From CAZXYF01 sp964644705 (lineage in GTDB: Bacteria > Planctomycetota > Brocadiia > SM23-32): 35,632 nucleotides of DNA. Under the pieces are notes generated by a model that was given only the letters and a program-made list of their open reading frames with translations, did not search any database and had not been told where the DNA came from. The position numbers were made by a program, and so were the translations under genes. How positions within the stretch are numbered: the stretch's first letter is position 1; the number at the start of each line of letters is the position of its first letter. Positions 1 through 9,085 of the stretch are shown here, in pieces. Where the stretch lies: contig CAZXYF010000008.1 of NCBI GenBank assembly GCA_964644705.1, positions 1-35,632 on the forward strand, read 5' to 3'.

Positions 1-20
1 TCGAATAAACCTGAACTTCA

Positions 21-40
21 CGTGCTGGAAATCAGGCACG
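21..40 (+). other. Short hairpin in the leader of the first gene
   Basis: CGTGC (21-25) pairs with GCACG (36-40), extended by TG/CA with one bulged G. It is followed by an A/T-rich run (41-51), not a T tract. It could be the end of an upstream transcription unit that lies outside the window, or a leader structure of the HAD gene. Only the pairing is seen; the role is a guess. Confidence 0.25.
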
Positions 41-138
41 AAATATTATAACCTGAGCCGTTATTGGTCGGGGGAACAGCGGCGTTTAACTCCCCCTTTG
101 CAACATATGCCAGCTCCCGCGCGAGGTTATCCACTGAG

Positions 139-960
139 ATGTCCATAGAGTGCTCAGAACAATCCATTCGGGCTCTGATTCACGACCACCAGGGTTTTAT
201 CTTCGACCTGGACGGTACCGTCTATCTGGGCGAGAACCTCATCCCTGAATCCGACCGGGTAATCGAAGCCTTGCGCTCGCGCGGTTGCAAAACAGTTTTT
301 CTCAGCAACAAGCCCATTGCGCGACGGGAGACATACGCCCGGAAACTGAACAAACTGGGTATCCCCTGTGATGTAAGCGAGGTCATCAATTCTTCACTGG
401 TCCTGGCGCGTTATCTGCATCGTAATCATCCAGAAGCTGCAATCTACCCGGTCGCCGAACAACCCGTCATCGATGAGTTGATGGATCAGGGCTTATCCAT
501 CACGGATGATCCGGAAAGCACCGACGTCGTAGTGGTCTCGTGGGATCGTGATTTTGACTACGACAAACTGGAAAAAGCCTATCGGGCCGTGATCAACGGA
601 GCCTCACTGGTGGGCACGAATCCGGACAGAACCTGCCCGATGCCCGGTTATGATTTGCCGGATGCAGCCTGCATGATTGCTGCGATCGAAGCCTGTACCG
701 AACAACGGGTGGACCCTATCGTGGGCAAACCATCCGGAATCATGCTGCAGGAGGTTCTCAACCTGCTGGAACTCGACGCCGGTGACTGCGTGATGTTTGG
801 AGACCGGCTCGAAACCGACATGGTCATGGCACATCGTGCTGGCTTGACCTCTGCGCTGGTGCTCAGCGGCGTAACCAACCGGTCGGATCTTGAAACCGCC
901 GAAATTCAACCCACTATTATTCTCAAAAGCATTGCCGATCTTTTATCCGTGCTGGAGTGA
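139..960 (+). CDS. HAD-IIA (NagD/phosphoglycolate-phosphatase-like) hydrolase
   Basis: A 273-residue haloacid-dehalogenase-type sugar-phosphate phosphatase. Motif I is DLDGTVYLG (nucleophile D23, acid D25), motif II is LSNK (S56-N57), motif III is the lysine of VGKPSG, and motif IV is GDRLETD, which binds Mg2+. The order and the large C2 cap between motifs II and III match the NagD/AraL/PGPase subfamily, so a soluble cytoplasmic phosphatase acting on a small phosphorylated metabolite is expected; the substrate cannot be read. The ATG at 139 is preferred over the in-frame TTG at 64 because a GAGG lies 12 bases upstream and the homologous fold begins just after it. The gene ends 4 bases before glnD-like, with which it probably shares a transcript. 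Confidence 0.88.
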   Translation: MSIECSEQSIRALIHDHQGFIFDLDGTVYLGENLIPESDRVIEALRSRGCKTVFLSNKPIARRETYARKLNKLGIPCDVSEVINSSLVLARYLHRNHPEAAIYPVAEQPVIDELMDQGLSITDDPESTDVVVVSWDRDFDYDKLEKAYRAVINGASLVGTNPDRTCPMPGYDLPDAACMIAAIEACTEQRVDPIVGKPSGIMLQEVLNLLELDAGDCVMFGDRLETDMVMAHRAGLTSALVLSGVTNRSDLETAEIQPTIILKSIADLLSVLE

Positions 961-964
961 ACTC

Positions 965-3637
965 ATGACTACAAAAGAGACTTCTGAACGACTGGACAAC
1001 CTGCTCGATGATGCACTGGACGATGTGGACGGTTCCAATATGCCCGAGCTGACCTCACGACTGTCCAATTTTTATGACAATGTCCTTGAGGAGGCGGATA
1101 GGCTGTTTACAGGGGACGAGCGAGGTGTGAGATGCAGCCAATTTCTCTGTCAGGCGGCGGACGAGGTCATTGCACAGGTCGCCGAAAATTCTCATCCGGC
1201 CAACATGCCATTCTGCTGGGTTGCCACCGGTGGGTTTGGTCGCGGTTTATTGAGTCCCGGTAGCAGCACACGTATTGTTCTGCTCCACGATTGCGACGAC
1301 CCTGACCTGGCTGCCGAGGTAGTTCATGATGTATCGGAGCATTTGAGTGATTCCCTGCCGAATGCGCGAATCGACGGGCACACCGTTGAATCGGCCATCC
1401 ATCGGATGGCAACCGATACTCTTCTTGCTTCCGACCTGCTGGAAACCCGCCTCCTGTATGGTGAGCGCGCCCTGTATGAGTCATTCCGCGAGGCCGTAAC
1501 CTCTGATTTTCTTCTCTCCAACTGGGGGCGATTCGGCGAAAAAGCGCTGGCGGAATCACTGGCCACGCGGGATCCTTATACTCGGTCACCCTATCAGACG
1601 GAACTGAACCTGAAGGAAAATCCCGGTGGACTCCGCGATACCGGAACACTGATCAAGCTGGCCGACGCTCTTCTGCAGATCCCCAGCCTGGAGACGTACT
1701 GGCAGGATATCGGGGGAACAACCCACGGGATCCTGACGGCTGAAGAACGGAAGACGCTTAACGAAACATACAAACTGCTGATCCGAATGCGCAACGAACT
1801 GCAATTTTTGCGCGGGCCCAACTCCGACGTGCTTTCAATGCGGATCCAACCCGCCCTGGCCGAAGCAATGGGTCACAATACTGAACAAAAAAGCACCGAT
1901 GAAGCAGTTGCCGACATGATGCACAATTTGTTTCACCACACGGGCGCTACAAACCGCCTGCTCCATACCGTGCACGAACGTTTCTCTCACATCCATGACG
2001 TGGCATGGAGGGGGGCAAGCCGACCCAGCAAACGCAACCTGGAAAGTGGCTTTGTCGCCGTTGGTGAAAAAATCTACAATGCGGCCTCCCCCGCCTTTGA
2101 TGAAACAGACGGGGCCCAACGGATGCTCAAAGCCTTCCTCATAAGCCAGCGCCGCCATATCCCCATCAGCCATGAAACGATGCAGCAGATACAACATCAT
2201 ACACACCTCATTGACAAAGCGGCTCGGTCTGACACCGATGCCGGCGATATTTTCGTGGATTTGTTGGGGGGCAGCGTCGGTGTGGGCGATCGCCTCGCAT
2301 GGATGCGCGAATGCGGGCTGTTGCAACAATTCCTGCCCGAACTGAAACCGTTGGTCCATCGCGTGGATTACAGTCAGTGCTATGACTACACTCTGGATGA
2401 ACACTCTATCGCCGCCGTCAGGGTTATCGATAACCTTGCGCACACGCGAGAGGAGGACCAACTCAGGCAACGAGAAATACTCAGCAAGATCCAGAACGAT
2501 CACCTCCTTCGCCTTGCCCTCCTCCTGCACCATATCGACGGGGAAACCATCGATGCAGCCGACGTGGGCCGCCGACTCGGCCTGTCCAGAGGGGATGCCG
2601 ACACACTGAATTTCCTCGTTACCAACCAGAATCTGCTCACGGATCTGGCGCGTCGTCACCAGCTGGATGATGAAGGAGAATATTACAATGTGGCGGAGAT
2701 GGTGGATGACCCCGAACGCCTGCGTATGCTCTATCTCATGACCTACGCCGATTGCCGTGCCATGGGCCGACTGGGCTGGTTCTCCTGGTTGGAGGCACAT
2801 CTGTATGAGGTATACAACAAGCTGCTTGGTATCGTCGAACCAGGGGCAGAAGCTACCGGCACTCCCGAAACATTCCGCGAAACCTTCATCGAGCGCGCCT
2901 CGGAAATCAACAAACAGAGCGCCGCGCGTGAATTCGCCGAGATCATTCCCGAACGCTACGCGATCGAGGTAAGCGTCGATGAGGCCCTGGACCATCTGGA
3001 ACTCATAGAATGCCTGGATGAGCAGCCGGCCACCATGAGCTGGGATATCGACCACCACACCGCCCGCGTATGGTTGTGTTCTTCGGACGTCCCGGCCCGA
3101 TTCTCTCAGGTTGCCGGAGTCCTCACGGCACACGGACTTAACATCCTGAATGCACACGCGTTCTCGCTTGAGGACGAAACAGTGCTCGATCGCTTCATCG
3201 TGCATAAAGATACCGGTCCGCTGAACACGGATGCTGAATTCTGGAACGGGGTTCAAAATACTCTGCTCGAGTCGGTATCAGGGGAGATCGATCTGGACGA
3301 TCTCGTGGCGGCGCGAATCAGCCGTGACGAGCATGAAGCCCCCGCCGCCACCCGGCGTGACGTTACTAACATCCACTTCGATAACGACAGCAGTGCCCGT
3401 TTCACCATTCTGGATCTCGTCACATGGGATCAGCTGGGGCTGCTCTATTCGGTGGGCAAATGCCTCAGCGAGCACCGTGCAAACATTGAGTTTGCCCTGA
3501 TATCCACACGTATGGACATCGCCGAAGATGTATTTTATATAAATGACAAGAAGACGGGCACGCCAATCACCTCGTCCGATCGCCTGGAGGAACTGCGTCT
3601 TGCCCTCCTCGATACCGTGAAAAACCAAACGCGGTAA
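965..3637 (+). CDS. GlnD-like PII uridylyltransferase homologue with degenerate active sites
   Basis: An 890-residue protein with the full GlnD layout: nucleotidyltransferase domain, helical GlnE-like middle, HD domain and two C-terminal ACT domains (about residues 714-770 and 815-885). The start follows GGAG by 8 bases. GlnD normally uridylylates and deuridylylates PII proteins in response to glutamine. Here the glycine-rich GGFGRG (89-94) is kept, but the S-D-x-D metal motif after it reads SSTR (100-103), so both catalytic aspartates are absent. In the HD domain H480 and the distal Asp of YAD survive, but HD reads HH (522-523), the GGDH segment is missing and the later HH reads NQ (554-555). 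The fold is recognisable and the frame is unbroken over 2.6 kb, so this is not a decayed pseudogene; a non-catalytic ACT-domain sensor is the inference. PII itself is not in the window. Confidence 0.85.
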   Translation: MTTKETSERLDNLLDDALDDVDGSNMPELTSRLSNFYDNVLEEADRLFTGDERGVRCSQFLCQAADEVIAQVAENSHPANMPFCWVATGGFGRGLLSPGSSTRIVLLHDCDDPDLAAEVVHDVSEHLSDSLPNARIDGHTVESAIHRMATDTLLASDLLETRLLYGERALYESFREAVTSDFLLSNWGRFGEKALAESLATRDPYTRSPYQTELNLKENPGGLRDTGTLIKLADALLQIPSLETYWQDIGGTTHGILTAEERKTLNETYKLLIRMRNELQFLRGPNSDVLSMRIQPALAEAMGHNTEQKSTDEAVADMMHNLFHHTGATNRLLHTVHERFSHIHDVAWRGASRPSKRNLESGFVAVGEKIYNAASPAFDETDGAQRMLKAFLISQRRHIPISHETMQQIQHHTHLIDKAARSDTDAGDIFVDLLGGSVGVGDRLAWMRECGLLQQFLPELKPLVHRVDYSQCYDYTLDEHSIAAVRVIDNLAHTREEDQLRQREILSKIQNDHLLRLALLLHHIDGETIDAADVGRRLGLSRGDADTLNFLVTNQNLLTDLARRHQLDDEGEYYNVAEMVDDPERLRMLYLMTYADCRAMGRLGWFSWLEAHLYEVYNKLLGIVEPGAEATGTPETFRETFIERASEINKQSAAREFAEIIPERYAIEVSVDEALDHLELIECLDEQPATMSWDIDHHTARVWLCSSDVPARFSQVAGVLTAHGLNILNAHAFSLEDETVLDRFIVHKDTGPLNTDAEFWNGVQNTLLESVSGEIDLDDLVAARISRDEHEAPAATRRDVTNIHFDNDSSARFTILDLVTWDQLGLLYSVGKCLSEHRANIEFALISTRMDIAEDVFYINDKKTGTPITSSDRLEELRLALLDTVKNQTR

Positions 3638-3677
3638 ACGATGTTTGCCTTTCACAACAGGGGTTGGACGCCAGACA

Positions 3678-3693
3678 TTCCGGCCGCCCGGAA
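3678..3693 (+). terminator. Hairpin after the glnD-like gene
   Basis: TTCCGG (3678-3683) pairs perfectly with CCGGAA (3688-3693) around a CCGC loop, 41 bases after the stop codon. No T tract follows, so it may serve as a 3'-end hairpin or a Rho-type site rather than a classical intrinsic terminator. Confidence 0.35.
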
Positions 3694-3699
3694 CCCAAT

Positions 3700-3729
3700 T
3701 TGACATCGTTCCCCCCCGCCCTGTAAACT
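3700..3729 (+). promoter_or_regulatory. Candidate sigma70-type promoter for polA
   Basis: TTGACA (3700-3705) is followed after 18 bases by TAAACT (3724-3729). It would give a leader of about 325 bases for polA. The 424-base gap 3638-4061 contains this site, the preceding hairpin and the inverted repeat at 3941-3966; the short reading frames in it show no family resemblance. Confidence 0.4.
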
Positions 3730-3940
3730 GTACATCGTTGAGAGGGGTCACCCACCATTCGTCGCACGCCAGTTTTTTGTTATTTCCTGTTACGCTGCAC
3801 AGTATGGATTGGCGACATCTTTATTGACTCAGGGGCACGTGGGTTAAGACCTAAGTTTGTTCAACCAGACCTATTTTATTTTTCTCCACCCTATAAATCA
3901 GGGGTCGACCAGACACGCTCGGGCGGTATGTTTCTTCCCT

Positions 3941-3966
3941 CAATGTGAGTATCATCTCTCACATTG
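3941..3966 (+). promoter_or_regulatory. Perfect 9-bp inverted repeat upstream of polA
   Basis: CAATGTGAG (3941-3949) and CTCACATTG (3958-3966) are exact reverse complements separated by 8 bases. It lies about 95 bases before the polA start. It could be an operator (the half-site resembles TGTGA, but the 10-base spacing between TGTGA and TCACA is not the CRP spacing of 6) or an mRNA hairpin. Confidence 0.4.
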
Positions 3967-4061
3967 TCCGAGCACAAAGTTGAATCGATTGACGACACTG
4001 GTGAGATATGGATTACTCCCGCGGGTCATTCTCTTGTTGCTTCACCCCATGAGTACCTCCC

Positions 4062-6818
4062 ATGCCTGAACAATTATTCCTTATTGACGCGCATTCCCAC
4101 ATCTATCAGGCATTCTACGCCATCAAGGGGCTGACCGCCCCGGATGGATCGCCAGCGAATGCTGTGTACGGATTTGCGCGGCTCCTGAAGAAGATCAAAC
4201 GGGAATATGAACCCGACTACATGGCGGTTGTTTTTGACCCCAAAGGTGAAGTCTTCCGGCACGACATTTACGATGAATATAAAGCCACACGCAAACCGAT
4301 GCCGGATGCTCTTCAGGAGCAGATCCCGGTTATCAAAGAAATGCTTGAAGCATGGAGCATCCCCATTTTGGTGGAGGACAATTACGAAGCCGATGACGTT
4401 CTTGCAGTCGCCGCGAACCAGGCCGCCGACCAGGGCGTGGAAAGCGTGCTGGTAACCACGGACAAGGACGTGGAGCAGTGCATTGATGAACACACGTCCG
4501 TTCTCCACCTGCATAAGAACAAAGAAGAGCTCCTGGATGCGGAGGCACTCAAGGAAAAAAAGGATCTTGAGCCGTGGCAGATCGTTGAAATGATGGCGCT
4601 GGCCGGCGACAACAGTGATAACATCCCGGGTATATACAGGATAGGACCGAAAACGGCCACCAAACTCATCAAACAGTTTGGCAGTGTTGATGATCTCTAC
4701 GACAACCTCGAGGAGGTAAGTGGCGACGCCCGGAGGAAACGGCTTGCTGAAAACAGAGATCAGGTGGAGTTGAGCCGCCGCCTGGTTACCATCAAGGAGG
4801 ACATACCGCTCGATTTCGATCTCGACAAGTGCCGACTGGAAGACGGGAACAACCCTGAGCTGATACAGATGTTCAAAGCCCTTGGCTTCAGATCATTAAT
4901 CGATGATCCCGCGTCCGCGGACGACGTCGCTCCCTTCCCCGGCAGTGGAGGAGGAACTCAGGGGAATTTGTTCGACTCCAGCGCCCCCTCCCCCGAAAGC
5001 CAGTACAACCCGGCCAAAACGGACTACGCGATTGTCGATGATCTGGATGAGATTGAGGCCCTTCCATCCACACTGCGTGACAATTCTCCCTTCAGCATCG
5101 ATCTGGAAACAACCAGCCTGGAGGTTCGGGAGGCCAACATCGTCGGAATAGCGTTGAGCTGGAAGCCCCGTCAGGCGATATATATTCCCACGCTCGGTCC
5201 GGATGAGGGGTCGGTCTGCCCGGTCGATGATGTCCTGCGCATTCTTGCCCCCGTGCTGGAAGAGGAGGCGGTGGGCAAAGTTGGCCAGAATTTGAAATAC
5301 GATATGCTGGTCCTGAAAAACCACTCCATACAGATGCGCGGCATCGCGTGTGATACCCTTATCGCGTCTTATCTCCTCAATCCCGGCAAGCGCCAGCACG
5401 GGCTGGACACGCTTGCACAACGCCATTTGAACTACAGCAATATTCCCATCTCCGACATAATCGGCGAGGGTAAAAGTCAAACATCGATGGACAGGATTTC
5501 CGTCCGCAAAGTAGCACCATACGCGTGTGAGGACGCGGATGTTGCATTCCGGCTTTCCGAGATTCTCATGGATATGTTGTCTGAGAACAATCTGGAAAGC
5601 ATTTTTGAGGAAATGGAGATTCCGCTCATCCATATCCTGGCCGAGATGGAGTGGCAGGGGATAAAAATTGACCAGGAACACCTCCGCCAGGTCAGCCAGG
5701 AGTTTGCGGAGGAACTGGAAGATCTGGAAAACAATATATTTTCCGAGGCGGGACGAGAATTTAATGTAAACTCCCCGCAGCAACTGAGCACGGTTCTGTT
5801 CGACGAAATGGAGCTCCCCCCACCCCGAGGGAAGAAGAAAGCAACGGGATATTCCACCGCCCGCGATGTGCTGGAGAAACTCGCGCCCGATCATCCCATC
5901 GCCGAACATATGCTTCGGTGGCGGGAACTGAGCAAACTCAAAAGCACCTACGCAGACGCATTGCTGGAATTGGTCAACGACCAGACGGGACGTCTGCACA
6001 CCTCTTTCAACCAGACGGGAACCGCTACCGGGCGGCTATCGAGCAGTGATCCCAACCTGCAGAACATCCCGGTGCGCACCACCCTCGGCCGAAAAATTCG
6101 GCAGGCGTTTGTCCCCGGCGAACCGGACATGGTACTGATGTCGGCCGATTACTCCCAGGTGGAACTTCGGGTTTTAGCCCACTGTTCCGGCGATGAAACG
6201 CTGAAAGGCGCATTCAAAAGCGGCCTGGATATTCACACATTCGTCGCCGCCCAGGTCAACGAGGTTGATGAAGACGAGGTAACGCCCGAGATGCGTCAGC
6301 GGGCCAAGGCGGTCAATTTCGGCATTGTTTACGGGCAGACCCCCTACGGCTTGAGCAGTCAGCTGGACATCCCCGTCGACGAGGCGGAGGATTTCATTGA
6401 AACATATTTCGACCGCTACCCACGGGTGAGAGAATTTATTGGCGATACCGTGAACACTGCACGCGAGGAGGGATATGTTCGCACCCTCGCTGGCCGACGA
6501 CGCCGTATCACCGGCATCCGCGGCAGTGGTACAGTCCGAAGCGCAGCCGAGCGCGTCGCTGTCAACAGCGTCATCCAGGGCTCGGCCGCCGACATGATCA
6601 AGCTGGCCATGATCCCGATTAACCGGGAGCTGCCGGCTGTCAGTGAACGAAGCGCCATGTTGTTGCAGATCCATGATGAACTGTTGCTGGAAGTGCCGCA
6701 ATCAGAAGTGGCGGAGGTGGAGGAGTTCGTTGTTGACCGAATGACCAACGCGATGGACCTTTCCGTCCCGATTGAAGTGGATGTGGCCACCGGAGCAAAC
6801 TGGGACGAAGCAAAATGA
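4062..6818 (+). CDS. polA: DNA polymerase I
   Basis: A 918-residue family-A polymerase for Okazaki fragment maturation and repair synthesis. The N-terminal 5'-nuclease domain fills roughly residues 1-290 (with an H3TH-like segment GIYRIGPKTATKLI). The 3'-5' exonuclease is intact: D347 and E349 in SIDLET, D414 in QNLKYD and Y487-D491 in YACED, so it should proofread, unlike some family members. Polymerase motif A is ADYSQVE (D696), motif B is the O-helix RAKAVNFGIVYG, and motif C is QIHDE (D872). The ATG at 4062 fits the usual MxxxLFLIDxxSxxYxAF opening, although no good Shine-Dalgarno sequence precedes it. coaE starts 25 bases after the stop and rho follows, a polA-coaE-rho order that recurs in several bacterial phyla. 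Confidence 0.97.
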   Translation: MPEQLFLIDAHSHIYQAFYAIKGLTAPDGSPANAVYGFARLLKKIKREYEPDYMAVVFDPKGEVFRHDIYDEYKATRKPMPDALQEQIPVIKEMLEAWSIPILVEDNYEADDVLAVAANQAADQGVESVLVTTDKDVEQCIDEHTSVLHLHKNKEELLDAEALKEKKDLEPWQIVEMMALAGDNSDNIPGIYRIGPKTATKLIKQFGSVDDLYDNLEEVSGDARRKRLAENRDQVELSRRLVTIKEDIPLDFDLDKCRLEDGNNPELIQMFKALGFRSLIDDPASADDVAPFPGSGGGTQGNLFDSSAPSPESQYNPAKTDYAIVDDLDEIEALPSTLRDNSPFSIDLETTSLEVREANIVGIALSWKPRQAIYIPTLGPDEGSVCPVDDVLRILAPVLEEEAVGKVGQNLKYDMLVLKNHSIQMRGIACDTLIASYLLNPGKRQHGLDTLAQRHLNYSNIPISDIIGEGKSQTSMDRISVRKVAPYACEDADVAFRLSEILMDMLSENNLESIFEEMEIPLIHILAEMEWQGIKIDQEHLRQVSQEFAEELEDLENNIFSEAGREFNVNSPQQLSTVLFDEMELPPPRGKKKATGYSTARDVLEKLAPDHPIAEHMLRWRELSKLKSTYADALLELVNDQTGRLHTSFNQTGTATGRLSSSDPNLQNIPVRTTLGRKIRQAFVPGEPDMVLMSADYSQVELRVLAHCSGDETLKGAFKSGLDIHTFVAAQVNEVDEDEVTPEMRQRAKAVNFGIVYGQTPYGLSSQLDIPVDEAEDFIETYFDRYPRVREFIGDTVNTAREEGYVRTLAGRRRRITGIRGSGTVRSAAERVAVNSVIQGSAADMIKLAMIPINRELPAVSERSAMLLQIHDELLLEVPQSEVAEVEEFVVDRMTNAMDLSVPIEVDVATGANWDEAK

Positions 6819-6843
6819 ACCGTCATCCCCAAAGGAGTACACG

Positions 6844-7440
6844 ATGTCAGCTGTTATCGGCATAATGGGGGGTATTTGTAGCGGCAAGAGCACCGTAGCT
6901 CGAATGCTCTCCGAATATGATTTCACGTTGGTTGATGCCGATGCAATAGCTCATGAAATGCTGGGGGACAAACGCATACAGAACAAACTCCGGGAGGCCT
7001 TTGGCGACGAGATCATCCAGAATGACGGCACCATCAACAATTCGCATCTGGCCGAACTGGCTTTCAGCAATTCGCGAACGACGCAGAAGCTAAACGCCAT
7101 CATGCATCCCCCGGTTATTAAAGAGATTGACGAACGAATTGCGCGGGCCGATTCGCCCGTTTTGCTGGACGCCGCCTTGCTGGTCGAAAAGGGACTGCAT
7201 GAACACTACTGTGACGTGCTTCTGTTCGTCGATGCGCCGGAATCGCAACGGCTCGCACGGGCCCGGTCGGAGCGGAATTGGGACGGTGACGAGGTAGTTC
7301 GGCGGGAAAAACTGCAGGTTCCTCTGAATCGTAAGAAAGAGCTGGCCGATATTATCGTCAGTAATTGCGGTAGCAAAGAACAGCTGGCCCAAAAAATACC
7401 GCAGATCAGAGATCAAATACAGGACAAAATCAGTGAATAA
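6844..7440 (+). CDS. coaE: Dephospho-CoA kinase
   Basis: A 198-residue P-loop kinase that phosphorylates the 3'-hydroxyl of dephospho-CoA, the last step of coenzyme A synthesis. The Walker A loop is GGICSGKST, and DADAIAHE is the family's conserved substrate-binding acidic motif. The length matches the usual ~200 residues. The ATG at 6844 is chosen over an in-frame upstream ATG inside polA because AAAGGAG sits 7 bases before it and the protein then starts directly at the P-loop strand. It follows polA by 25 bases, so the two are probably cotranscribed. Confidence 0.93.
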   Translation: MSAVIGIMGGICSGKSTVARMLSEYDFTLVDADAIAHEMLGDKRIQNKLREAFGDEIIQNDGTINNSHLAELAFSNSRTTQKLNAIMHPPVIKEIDERIARADSPVLLDAALLVEKGLHEHYCDVLLFVDAPESQRLARARSERNWDGDEVVRREKLQVPLNRKKELADIIVSNCGSKEQLAQKIPQIRDQIQDKISE

Positions 7441-7577
7441 AGACCCAACTCAACAGCGCAATTCCATTCCTTTTTCAGAGATGTAGCTCACCGTAAGTTC
7501 ACATAACTAACTAAGACATTAACTGCAATATCAGATCTTCTCACAAAACTAAAACTTTTAGCAGCACGCACCTCATA

Positions 7578-7594
7578 TGCCTCCCCGAGAGGCA
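7578..7594 (+). promoter_or_regulatory. Hairpin next to the rho ribosome binding site
   Basis: TGCCTC (7578-7583) pairs with GAGGCA (7589-7594), loop CCCGA, ending 6 bases before the AAGGAGAG Shine-Dalgarno sequence of rho. rho expression is self-limited in some bacteria, so a leader element is plausible; only the pairing is seen here. Confidence 0.28.
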
Positions 7595-7615
7595 ACAGCA
7601 AAGGAGAGTTAGCAA

Positions 7616-8935
7616 ATGGCTCAATCCAAATCGAAGACCGAAAACAAAAACGAGTCGAACAATTCGGACCAGGGATTTCACGTTGAAGAACTGCAGAAAA
7701 AAAGCATTACCGAACTGCAGGAAATCGCGGATGAAGAAGACATCAAGAAGACCAAAAGCCTGAGTAAACAGGAACTCATTTTCAAAATCCTCAAGGCGTG
7801 TGCCAAACGCACCGGCAACATGTACGGCGAAGGCGTCCTGGAGGTGCTGCCCGAAGGATTTGGCTTCCTCCGCTCACCGGACTACAGCTACACTCCCAGC
7901 CCCGATGACATTTACGTCTCCCCCAGTCAAATCCGGCGGTTCGGCCTGCGCACCGGACACGTCGTGACGGGACAGATCCGTCCGCCGAAAAATGGGGAAC
8001 ATTATTTCGCACTGCTCAAAGTGGAAGCGATCAACTATGAAGATCCCGAAAAGGTCTCTGATAACGCCCTGTTCAAGGATCTCACCCCCCTGCATCCCGA
8101 CGAACGGCTCATGCTGGAAACGGATCAGGAGACCATGGAGACACGGGTTATTGACATGGTAACCCCCATCGGCAAGGGGCAACGAGGGTTGATCGTTGCG
8201 GCCCCCCGAACGGGTAAAACGGTCCTGATGCAGATGATGGCCAATGCAATCATCCAAAATCATCCCGAATGCTACGTCATCATCCTGCTGATCGACGAAC
8301 GACCGGAAGAGGTCACGGACATGGATCGGAGCGTGCCCAAGGCCGAGGTGATCAGCTCCACATTTGATGAACCCCCCAAACGACATATTCAGGTCACGGA
8401 AATGGTGCAGGAAAAGGCACGTCGGATGGTTGAATCCGGCAAGGATATCGTTATATTCCTTGATTCCATCACCCGACTGGCCCGCGCACACAACAACGAA
8501 GTACCCCATTCCGGTAAGATTCTCACCGGTGGTGTGGAATCTACAGCGTTGCAGAAACCCAAAAAGTTTCTCGGCAGTGCGCGTAACATCGAGGAAGGTG
8601 GCAGCCTGACCATTATCGGTACAGCTCTGGTGGAAACCGGTTCCAAAATGGACGATGTTATTTTTGAAGAGTTCAAAGCCACCGGTAACATGGAGCTGCA
8701 TCTGGACAGGAACCTGGCCGACCGACGCATCTTCCCCGCGGTGGACGTCACGCAGAGCGGAACCCGTCGTGAAGAACTTCTGATGGAAGAGGATGAACTC
8801 CGTCGCGTGCGCCTGCTCCACAAGATGCTCGGCGACCTGTCACCGCAGGAAGGCATCAAAGTCCTTCTGCAACGGCTGGAGAAAACGCAGAACAATGCCG
8901 AGTTCCTCATGAGCATCAATCTGGACCAGGCCTGA
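7616..8935 (+). CDS. rho: Transcription termination factor Rho
   Basis: A 439-residue hexameric RNA helicase that ends transcription at C-rich unstructured RNA. A short acidic/basic N-terminal tail (1-22) is followed by the Rho N-terminal helical domain, the RNA-binding cold-shock-like fold (GEGVLEVLPEGFGFLRS) and the RecA-like ATPase. Walker A is APRTGKT with K201, Walker B is IVIFLDSITRLARA, and the Q/R-loop segments LTGGVES and GSLTIIGTALVETGSKMDD are typical. Start chosen at ATG 7616 with AAGGAGAG 8 bases upstream. There is no large insertion of the kind found in actinobacterial Rho. It ends the polA-coaE-rho cluster, with a 175-base gap before it. Confidence 0.97.
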   Translation: MAQSKSKTENKNESNNSDQGFHVEELQKKSITELQEIADEEDIKKTKSLSKQELIFKILKACAKRTGNMYGEGVLEVLPEGFGFLRSPDYSYTPSPDDIYVSPSQIRRFGLRTGHVVTGQIRPPKNGEHYFALLKVEAINYEDPEKVSDNALFKDLTPLHPDERLMLETDQETMETRVIDMVTPIGKGQRGLIVAAPRTGKTVLMQMMANAIIQNHPECYVIILLIDERPEEVTDMDRSVPKAEVISSTFDEPPKRHIQVTEMVQEKARRMVESGKDIVIFLDSITRLARAHNNEVPHSGKILTGGVESTALQKPKKFLGSARNIEEGGSLTIIGTALVETGSKMDDVIFEEFKATGNMELHLDRNLADRRIFPAVDVTQSGTRREELLMEEDELRRVRLLHKMLGDLSPQEGIKVLLQRLEKTQNNAEFLMSINLDQA

Positions 8936-8952
8936 ATCAGCCCCGTTTACCC

Positions 8953-8977
8953 AGCCTGCATCTTCCGGATGCAGGCT
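8953..8977 (+). terminator. Hairpin after rho
   Basis: AGCCTGCATC (8953-8962) and GATGCAGGCT (8968-8977) form a perfect 10-bp stem with loop TTCCG, 17 bases after the rho stop. No T tract follows (the next bases are CCGGGGG), so it is either a non-canonical terminator or an mRNA 3'-end stabiliser. It also faces the 3' end of the minus-strand DUF6166 gene. Confidence 0.5.
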
Positions 8978-9085
8978 CCGGGGGCGTCACAAGTTCCCTG
9001 AGCTCTCAGCTACGCAGCCGGTTGGCGATGTCGGCCCGCTCATTTAATTTGACAACCGAGTCATCACGCCGAACAAGCTTGACCT

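Noticed and set aside
1835..3256. Long minus-strand frame (473 codons) opposite the glnD-like gene
   Set aside because: It is antisense to a clear GlnD-family protein, has no domain resemblance, and arises from codon bias in the real gene.
3941..3966. CRP-type binding site
   Set aside because: The TGTGA and TCACA halves are 10 bases apart rather than the CRP spacing of 6, so it was kept only as an inverted repeat.
4896..5999. Long minus-strand frame (367 codons) opposite polA
   Set aside because: It is a shadow of the polA coding frame with no recognisable fold or ribosome binding site.
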